NCBI GenBank assembly: GCA_007449985.2
Contig: VIIQ02000070.1
Location: forward strand, 252,501 to 316,500
Length of the DNA stretch: 64,000 nt
Source: Desmodesmus armatus
Taxonomy: Eukaryota > Chlorophyta > Chlorophyceae > Sphaeropleales > Scenedesmaceae
Direction of reading: 5' to 3'
This document shows positions 58,001 to 64,000 of the stretch, one piece after another. Positions within the stretch are counted from its first letter, which is position 1. Each line of letters starts with the position of its first letter. The position numbers were made by a program, and so were the translations under genes. The notes beneath the pieces are model-generated. The model worked only from the letters and a program-made list of their open reading frames with translations, did not search any database and was not told the DNA's origin.

Positions 58001-61000
58001 AGTAACAAAGGCATCTTCATGATGATGGATTTCACACCTTCCTCCGCCCCCTCTGTCTTGTCTGCAGTACGCTGCGCCGGCGGCTTCATGATGGTTGACT
58101 CTATGCCTATCTCTTTACCCCCCTCCCTCCCCCTCCCTCCCCCATGCACTGCAGTACGCTGCGCTGGCCAGCAAGGTCACCACGACCTCAGAGGTGGAGC
58201 ACGACATACTGGTGCTGTGCCCTGCAGTAAGAAAGGCAACTTTGTGGTGATTCAAGCCCCCCCCCCCCAAATAAGTAGATTTCGACAGAACAAAACAACC
58301 CAAAACCTACAATCTACTAAACACCTCTCCTCCCCTGTAAATTTCTGCAGTACACTACGCTGGCCAGCAAGGTCACCATGACCTCAGAGGTGGAGCACGA
58401 CATACTCATATGCCCTGCTGCAATACAGGGAGCTTTGCGGTAATTCTCTTCATACTCTCCTCCCCCATGTTCTTGTTTGCAGTACGCCGCCCTGGCCAGC
58501 AAGGTCACTATGACCTCAGAGGTGGAGCACGACATAGTGCTGTTGTGCCTTGCTGCACTATAGGCAACTTTGTGGTGATTCAACCCCCCCCCCCCCCCAA
58601 AAAAACTAGAGTTCGACAGAACAAAACAACCCAAAACCTACAATCCACCTAACACCCTCCTCCCCTGTAATTGTTGCAGTACGCTGCCCTGGCCAGCAAG
58701 GTCACCATGACCTCAGAGGTGGAGCACGACATACTGGTGGGGCCAGATGGGGCCTGGAGCAACGCAGCTGCTGGTGGCGCTGCCAGCCAGCCTGCTGCTG
58801 CTGCAGAGGCAATACAGGCAGCGGAGGCTGCGGCGGCGGCTGCACGCTCTGCACTGTCGTCTGCTCAGGTGGGTCTGAGACACACACATGGGGGTTGCAA
58901 CTGCTGCGGTCTTAGCGGGAGACAGTGATTGCTGAAGGAGGGGCGGGCCACACATCATTTGCATGCTTGGATCGTCCAGGTCAGACCTGGGGGCCTTGCA
59001 AAACCGGCAGGCTGCTGCAGCTGAGGCCCGGCAGGCAGCGGAGGCTGCTGCAGCAGCAGCACGCTCCGCACTGTCATCTGCTCAGGTAGGGTCAGCACAT
59101 ATGTGTGAGACTGCAGCTGTTGAGGTCGCACTGGGATACATGGGGGTCTGCAGCCCCGGCTGGTGCGGTCTCAGTCGGATACAGTGATTGCTTAAGGGGG
59201 AAAGGGCGGTAGGGGGACACAGTTGCCACACATCATTGGCATGCTTTGGATCGTCCAGATTAGACCTAGGGCCTTTCAAAACCGGCTGCTGCTGTGGAGG
59301 CCCTAAACAGGCAGCGGAGGCTGCTGCCGCACTGTCGTCTGCTCAGGTGGGGTGGACACACGCATGCGGGGATGCAGCTGGGGTGATGGCTGTTACGGCT
59401 TGTGCGGCAACTGTTACCCCGGGTTTTTTGGGGGGGGGGGGTACAGACATATCTGCCACGCATCAGTGGCATGCTGTTGCTTGGATGGTTCACTTATGCT
59501 GATGTCTGAGTATGTTGACTGGAGTCAATGGGGCTGTTGGGGAAGGTCAGAGCTGCTGCCAAAGCAATCTGTACACAGAGATGAGTGTGTCTGCTGTCCT
59601 GGCAGGGATGAGTATGGAAAGATCACAAGGCAGATGCAGAGGGTGCTGCTGCTGCTGCTGCTGCTGTTGCTGCTGCTGTGTTTTGCAGGGTCGCATTGAG
59701 GAGCTGTTGGACGACAAGGCTGACCTGGAGTATGAGATTGACGTGGTGGAGAAGAAGGTGGAACTGCTGAGGGAGGAGGTGAGGGAGGGGGGAGCGGCTG
59801 GGGGGGGGGGGGAGTTGGCAGGGGCCCAGGGAAGGTCCATTGGTAGGGGCAGTGGTGGAGAAGAAGGTGGAGCTGCTGAGGGAGGAGGTGAGGGAGTTTA
59901 AGGGTGGAGGGGGCAGGGCTGGGGTGCGAACGGAGGGGCCCCGGGAGGTTGGCAGGGACCAACAAAGTTTGATGGACAGGTGCTGTGATGGAGGAGAAGG
60001 AACTGCTGAGGGAGGAGGTGAGGGAAAGCTAGCGAGGGAGGGACTGGGGCGAGAAAAACAAAGAGGTGGTGGGAGAGGACGGTGGCAGTCGCTGGGTTTG
60101 AGTTCAGTGGCGGAGAGGCCTTTGATGGGAGGGGTGGTTGGCAATGTGGTTGGCCGGCCGGCATTTTTGTGGAAAATGGTGTTCCTATGAATCCTGCACC
60201 CACCCACCCATCACCACATGACACTTGTGTCCTCTGCTTTTTGTGTGCAGCTGATTCAGGCTGAGCTAGAGAAGGAGGCACTGGAGGAGGGCATACGCAC
60301 GGAGGTGGCTGCAGAGATGCAGGTGGGTTGGAGAGGCCATGGGTGAGGGTGGGGGGGGGGGGCTGTTCCACCCCCCCCCCCCCCCCAACCCTCACCTTTG
60401 GGGTGTAGTGGCAACGGTGCAAAGCAGACAAGCAGCAGAAAGCACCAGCTGCTGTGGGAGAGGTGCACCTGAACTGTTCCACACCCCCCCCCCCCCACCC
60501 TCACCTCTGGGGTGTAGCAGCCGCCAAAGTGCAGGTGGATTGATTAGGCAAGGGGTCTGATGGATTCAGTCAGGCTTGAGCGGGAGGTTGCAGATCAAAG
60601 CATGCATTTGCAACTTTGCAGATGGATGCAGAGATGCAGGGGGGTGGGATGGGCGTAGGGGTTGGGGGCTGGTTGGACCTGCTGGGGTGCAGCAGGAGGA
60701 CTTGGTCAGGTTGAACTTGAGAAAGGAGGCGCTCGAGAGGGGCATACTCCCAAGTATGTCCTCGGGCATATGAGGGGAGTGAGGTGGGGCGCGAGTGCCA
60801 CTAGACCCCCATGCATGCATGTGATGAGCCGTCCTCATTGGACGCGAGGCTTTTGGAAGCAATTCTATAGCGTAACTTCACCAAGGGGGTGTGTAGGTGG
60901 ATATAAGTTGAATTTTACTCATAGGAGGGGGCTGCAGAGATGCAGGTGGGCCAGTCAGGCTGACTTTGAGCTGGGAAGGCAGGCAGACGCCTGCTTGGGA

Positions 61001-62100
61001 GTGATCCTGCTGAGCTGCTGTTGGGCGTGCTGGTGTGGCGTGCTGTGCTGCGTTGGTCATGTGTCCCTGGCTCTTGGATTGCTGTTGAGCAAACACAATG
61101 CCAACCGCCTCACCACCCGCTGCTGAATCATGTGGCAGCCATCACATACACATCTTTGGTGTCTTACCGTATTGCTTCACATCCACAGGAGCTGTTGGAT
61201 GCTGCTGCTGCTCAGCACAAGGCAGCAGCTGACAAGGCGGCACAGGACCTGGCGGCTTCATCGAAGGAAGCAACAGCACTGCAAAGCCAGGTGGGTTGTC
61301 TCTGACCCCATGGTGGGACGACATAGCAGCGCAGCTATGTGGTTTTGGGAGGGAGGTTTTGTTGGGCGGTCCTGCTGCAAATCTCTCATATATGCATGTA
61401 CCTACCACCTTCGTCTTCCCCAAGAGTACCGCACAGTGGTGAACGTGTCCACTTGTAACAACCTCACTACCACTGCAATGCTATCATATTTTTCACCCAG
61501 CGAGGCCACCCTGCTGAGCGGCTGAGCTCAGGATAGGAGGATTTGGAGCAGTTGGCCTTGGCGCAGGGTGCAGAACACACCTGGTGGGAGATTTGCAGTG
61601 CCCTGATGCAGCCCTTCATTCGGGTTGTGTTGACGTGACTTCGCCTTGCTGTACCGCGCTGTGCTGTGCTGTGTAGGTTGGCCAGTTGGAGCAGCAGCTG
61701 CAGGGTGAGCAGGGCAGGCTGGCAGCTGTCACACAGGAGCTGGTCCAGTCACAGCAGCAGGTGGAGGTGCTGCAGCAGCAGCTGAGTGAGGCAGCTACAG
61801 CGGCACAAGCTGAGCTGGCTGCAGAGGTGGGTTCTAAGCGGGCCGGACGGCATGGACAAGGCTTTAACTTTTATGCACATGCACCAGACACATAGATGCG
61901 TCACCAGGTGGCTGCTAGTAACGCTGTCAGTATCATGCAGAATGGACCAGGCGTCAGATGTTGGAAGTCAAGCACAAGTGCATGTTCCTGTGGGTGTAGA
62001 TGGTCGCGGTGGAGGGGTTGGGACAGTGGGGTGGTGTTGTCGATCCCTGCCATGTCTGCCGCCCTGAGTGTCTGTCTGTCTGCCTGCCTGCCTGTCTGCC

Positions 62101-62139
<39 letters not shown>

Positions 62140-64000
62140 GCAGTTGGCGCTATGCAAACGTGATCACGAGCAGCAGCAGGCAGCACTCCAGCAGCAGGTT
62201 TCTGCGCTGCAGCAGGAGCTGGCAGCAGCCAGCAACGCTCAGCAGCAGCAGCACACAGCAGCAGAGGCAGCGGCGGCTGCAGCAGCAGAGCAGATACTGC
62301 AGCTGCAGGCCGTTGCTGCTGATGCAATGCAGCTCTTGCAGGCACAGCTGCTGCAGCAGCGGCATCAGGAGCAGCAGCAGCTGGATGCAGGTGTGTGTCA
62401 GCTGCAGCAGGCGGCCCAGCAGCTGCAGGCATTTGTGCGGCAACGTCAGCAGCATGACCAAGAGCAGCAGCAGCAGCAGGCGCAGCAGCAAGCTGTGGGC
62501 GGGTTACTGGCGTGCGGATCTCCTGCTAATGCCAGCATGCCTGTGCAGCTGTCTGCCGCAGTTGCTGCAGCAGTAGCGGTGCTACCTGCTGAAACGGCTA
62601 CTGCTGCTGCTGCTGCTGAAGCCCAGCAGCAGCATGATGGGGAGCTCAATGAGCAAGCCTTGCAGCAGCAGCAGCAGCAGTCGCGACAAGGCATGCTTTG
62701 CCAGCCAGGCAGGCAGGGCCGCTGCGGCAGCAGACGAGCGACAATGGCACCTGCTGCTACAGCAGCCGGGCGTGCTGCTGGTGGCGCCAGACAGCGCAGG
62801 CGAGCCACACTGGCTACTTCAGCAAGGGCGCCTGACTCAAAGCCCACAGCAGCAGCAGCAGCAGCAGCAGCAGGCGGCAGCCCTGTAGAACGGGCTGTCA
62901 GCTGTATTGCCGCATCAGGAGGTCAGGATGCAGAAGCAGCAGCAGTAACGGCGGCAGCAGCAGGAGAGCACGCAGCAGCTGCTCCTGCTGCCGATGCTGC
63001 TGCAGTTGCTGCAGATGCTGGTGCTGCTGAGATTGAGGCAGCTATCAGAAGCTGCGGCAGCAAGCCCAGCAGAAAGCGCAGGGCTGAACAGCAGGAAGTG
63101 AGCTGTGCAGCGGTAGAGGCACCAAGGGTGATCCCACACCAGCAGCAGCAGCAGCAGCAGACAGAGCATTACCCCAACAGCAGCAGCAGCAGTGTTCGAG
63201 TGGAGGCCGCCGCAAGCGTGTGCGCAGGGAGTCTGTTGCTGTTGTCATTGGTGAAGGCACGCAGCAGCCGCCCCAGCAGCAGCAGCAGCACTGTGGCAAC
63301 GAAGCCCTGTTGCATGTGGAGCAGCCAGCAGTAGCAGCAGCGACTGAGGCGCCAATCCACAGCAGTGGCCGCCTGGGTGCTGCTGCTGCCGCTGCTGCTG
63401 CTGCTGCTGCTGCAGAAGGTGCATCAGGTGTACAGGAAGCAGTTGCAGCACCAAAGCGTCAGCGACGCAGGACACTGGCTTCCCAGTGTGGCAGAAGCGT
63501 CCAAGCACAACAGGTACAGCACCAGCAGGTACAGCAGCAGGGGGAGCAGGTGTCGGCGCAGCAGCGGTCTGTGGCTGCAGCTGCAGCGGCACTCAGGCGG
63601 CAGGGTGGCAGCAGCAGGCACAGGGGAGGGCCAGCCCTGGAAACACTGCAGGAGGAGGATCCTGCCGGGCAGCATGCAGGTGGCAGCAGCGAGCCTGTGG
63701 AGCAGCTCGTGCACAAGGGCAGCAGCTGGAGCAAGGGTGCTGCTGCAGGAACTGCCGGCGCTGCTGCTGCTGCTGCCTCTGCAGGGGCGGAGGGTGGCAG
63801 CAGCCCCCATCAGCAGAAACACAGGCAGGGTCACAAGCGTAGAGGAGCTGCTGCAGCAGCAGCGCCGGCCCTTCCAATGCTGCGAGAAGAGGAAGAGGGA
63901 GTCGAGGAGGAGGTACAGCTGCAGCAGCAGGGCGCTGAGCTGGGAAGCACTGGCAGAGGTGGCACCAGCCAGCAGGAGCAGCAGCAGCAGGGGGAGGAAA
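47451..64000 (+). CDS. Kinesin-6-like motor protein (KIF20/MKLP type), incomplete at the window end
   Basis: Supported exons: 47,451-47,533; 47,723-~47,870; 48,369-48,425; 48,760-48,899; 49,360-49,525; 50,697-50,811; 51,232-51,452; 52,217-52,336; 53,164-53,271; 58,680-58,868; 59,689-59,778; 60,251-60,322; 61,189-61,290; 61,677-61,826; 62,144-63,097; 63,181 onward. An 83-nt intron at 63,098-63,180 is proposed to keep the frame open. Motor motifs in order: VFVRMKP (beta-1), GVTNAGKTHTMQGT (P-loop), SLSVMEIYNEAIHDLL, NERSSR (switch I area, unusual), LCFVDLAGCERVKRTGN (switch II), ESVSINSSLMTLARCLEVLR, VIPYRESK, FVMVVNVNPAADEF and YAALASKV. The GVTNAGKT loop and the long inter-motif inserts point to kinesin-6, which acts in spindle midzone and cytokinesis. 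The tail is coiled coil, then Gln/Ala-rich with basic patches (KPSRKRRAEQ). At least two exons carry one-base frameshifts, and the exon between 47,870 and 48,369 is unresolved. Confidence 0.82.
48676..48694. repeat. Interstitial telomere-like motif
   Basis: CCTAAACCCTAAACCCTAG, about 2.5 units of CCCTAAA, in a kinesin intron. Confidence 0.7.
48910..49190. repeat. G-rich minisatellite ending in a C17/G19 palindrome
   Basis: Repeats of GGGGAGCTGGTGCGCGGGG-type units (about 28-33 bp, seven or so copies) fill a kinesin intron. They end in a run of 17 C followed by 19 G (49,150-49,185). Confidence 0.8.
49735..50135 (+). repeat. Donor-edge ghosts of the 49,360-49,525 kinesin exon
   Basis: Copies encoding AALKLKEDKAGH plus a donor GAG|GTGGGTG lie at about 49,737-49,800 and 49,946-50,013; a stub is at about 50,108-50,131. 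(GGGT)n and poly-G linkers separate them. A similar acceptor-edge copy of the next exon lies at about 50,430-50,510. Confidence 0.85.
50845..50888. repeat. Dispersed hairpin repeat copy (inverted)
   Basis: GGGGTGTTCAAGCGTAGCCT, then GAACCATGTCACAGTAACAG, is the reverse complement of the family at 1,409-1,534. Confidence 0.55.
51550..52200 (+). repeat. Ghosts flanking the kinesin switch-II exon and the next exon
   Basis: A donor-edge copy of the 51,232-51,452 exon (GCTTTGTTGACCTG, with deletions) lies at 51,554-51,640. An acceptor-edge copy of the 52,217 exon (GGAGAGTGTGTCCATCAACA) lies at about 52,118-52,143 and a decayed one at about 51,984. The 52,118 copy keeps the G that the real exon lacks. 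Confidence 0.75.
52535..52690 (+). repeat. Donor-edge ghosts of the 52,217-52,336 kinesin exon
   Basis: GCAGACCAGAAGGTCATTCC onward to AGCAAG|GTGAGC at about 52,527-52,566, and a shorter ATACAGGGAGAAACAAG|GTAAGC at about 52,663-52,684. (GTACA)-type repeats lie between. Confidence 0.75.
53450..53740 (+). repeat. Donor-edge ghosts of the 53,164-53,271 kinesin exon, two copies
   Basis: Segments encoding PAADEFN(E/V)TK plus the donor CTGCAG|GTAGGG lie at 53,455-53,498 and 53,692-53,734. They are embedded in longer repeats of about 235 bp. Confidence 0.85.
54509..57103 (-). CDS. Putative multi-exon gene of the inserted element, Cys-rich, unknown family
   Basis: Open segments on the minus strand look like exons. 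The proposed start at 57,103 encodes MPRCKAKSAGSDPARHST. About 56,520-56,665 encodes CKIGQLRFPKCRRCGVLPGN with a zinc-finger-like Cys pattern. About 55,860-56,030 encodes CTCRWARASELTLWHCQCGR. About 54,509-55,438 includes FRAAMPDAWNAQVPLLHGAG, a CAG-repeat tract and a Cys-rich end (ECTFCKCSGCQKGSC). I could not fix the splice junctions. Cys clusters suggest nucleic-acid or metal binding, which would suit an element-encoded protein, but this is inference. Confidence 0.35.
54593..54636. repeat. 19-bp perfect inverted repeat in the inserted element
   Basis: GTGTGCAGGCAACGCATGC and its complement GCATGCGTTGCCTGCACAC surround a 6-nt spacer. It overlaps the Cys-rich end of the element's minus-strand gene. 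Confidence 0.8.
59010..59347 (+). repeat. Donor-edge ghosts of the 58,680-58,868 kinesin exon, two copies
   Basis: Copies encoding RQAAEAAAAAARSALSSAQ plus donor lie at about 59,020-59,085 and 59,285-59,347 (with a deletion). Confidence 0.85.
59840..60020 (+). repeat. Donor-edge ghosts of the 59,689-59,778 kinesin exon, two copies
   Basis: GTGGAGAAGAAGGTGGAGCT, then GAGGGAGGAG|GTGAGG, at about 59,848-59,887, and a shorter version at about 59,983-60,018. Confidence 0.85.
60615..60945 (+). repeat. Donor-edge ghosts of the 60,251-60,322 kinesin exon
   Basis: GCAGAGATGCAG segments at about 60,622-60,640 and 60,926-60,944, and a longer decayed copy (GAACTTGAGAAAGGAGGCGC) at about 60,690-60,745. 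Confidence 0.65.
62069..62141. repeat. (TGTC/TGCC)n tetranucleotide microsatellite
   Basis: About 18 units directly before the acceptor of the 62,144 kinesin exon, where it forms the polypyrimidine-rich approach to the splice site. Confidence 0.9.

Larger units (their letters stand above)
53900..58640 (+). repeat. Ghost-exon array: acceptor edge of the 58,680 kinesin exon, about ten copies
   Basis: GCAGTACGCTGCGCTGGCCA-type segments encoding YAALASKV lie at about 53,903, 57,406, 57,499, 57,579, 57,677, 57,930, 58,066 (partial), 58,153, 58,350 and 58,480, before the full exon at 58,680. Later copies extend further (MTSEVEHDILV). C-rich linkers separate them. The first copy is cut off from the rest by the inserted element. 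Confidence 0.9.

Noticed and set aside
1..64000. tRNA, rRNA or other structured RNA genes
   Set aside because: I looked for cloverleaf-type T-arm motifs and rRNA-like stretches by eye and found none convincing; a tRNAscan or Rfam search would be decisive.

Overview
The window is nuclear DNA of a green alga, most likely of the Chlorophyceae and plausibly a volvocalean such as a Chlamydomonas or Haematococcus relative. The evidence is GC-rich, CAG-repeat-laden coding sequence, many small exons bounded by GTGAGT/GTGCGT donors and TGCAG acceptors, a TGTAA polyadenylation motif behind one gene, and a plastid carotenoid-pathway gene. Species assignment is inference. I see no rRNA, tRNA, CRISPR or bacterial features.

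Layout. (1) Minus strand, 428-18,013: a very large coiled-coil and poly-glutamine protein of about 2,740 aa in about 28 exons; I could chain the exons in consistent phase, but the family is unknown to me. (2) Plus strand, 18,710-20,135: a four-exon, four-transmembrane tetraspanin-like protein of 224 aa, divergent from gene 1. (3) Minus strand, 21,489-38,020: actin-related protein 5 (ARP5), the nuclear actin-fold subunit of the INO80 chromatin remodeller, in 17 exons and about 1,143 aa. (4) Plus strand, 38,546-44,491: 15-cis-zeta-carotene isomerase (Z-ISO), six exons and 382 aa, divergent from ARP5 across about 525 bp. (5) Plus strand, 47,451 to beyond the window end: a kinesin-6-like (KIF20/MKLP type) motor with a long coiled-coil, Gln/Ala-rich tail. 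A 3.4-kb inserted element with short terminal inverted repeats and its own minus-strand gene sits in one kinesin intron (53,956-57,361). The genes are functionally unrelated; this is an ordinary eukaryotic gene neighbourhood.

The striking property is a repeated architecture. In four of the five genes, introns carry tandem arrays of partial exon copies (here called ghost exons). Copies of an exon's acceptor end lie upstream of the real exon and copies of its donor end lie downstream, so the real exon stays intact while its splice sites and edge sequence are multiplied, in places to six or eleven copies. The clearest arrays are in ARP5 (24.0-25.7, 31.2-34.0, 36.5-37.5 kb), Z-ISO (41.2-43.4 kb) and the kinesin (57.4-58.9 kb). 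Other items of interest are a perfect 70-bp inverted repeat, a miRNA-like hairpin, interstitial TTTAGGG telomeric motifs (one apparently inserted with a 7-bp flanking duplication), several dispersed repeat families, and isolated one-base frameshifts in otherwise intact exons that look like assembly errors.
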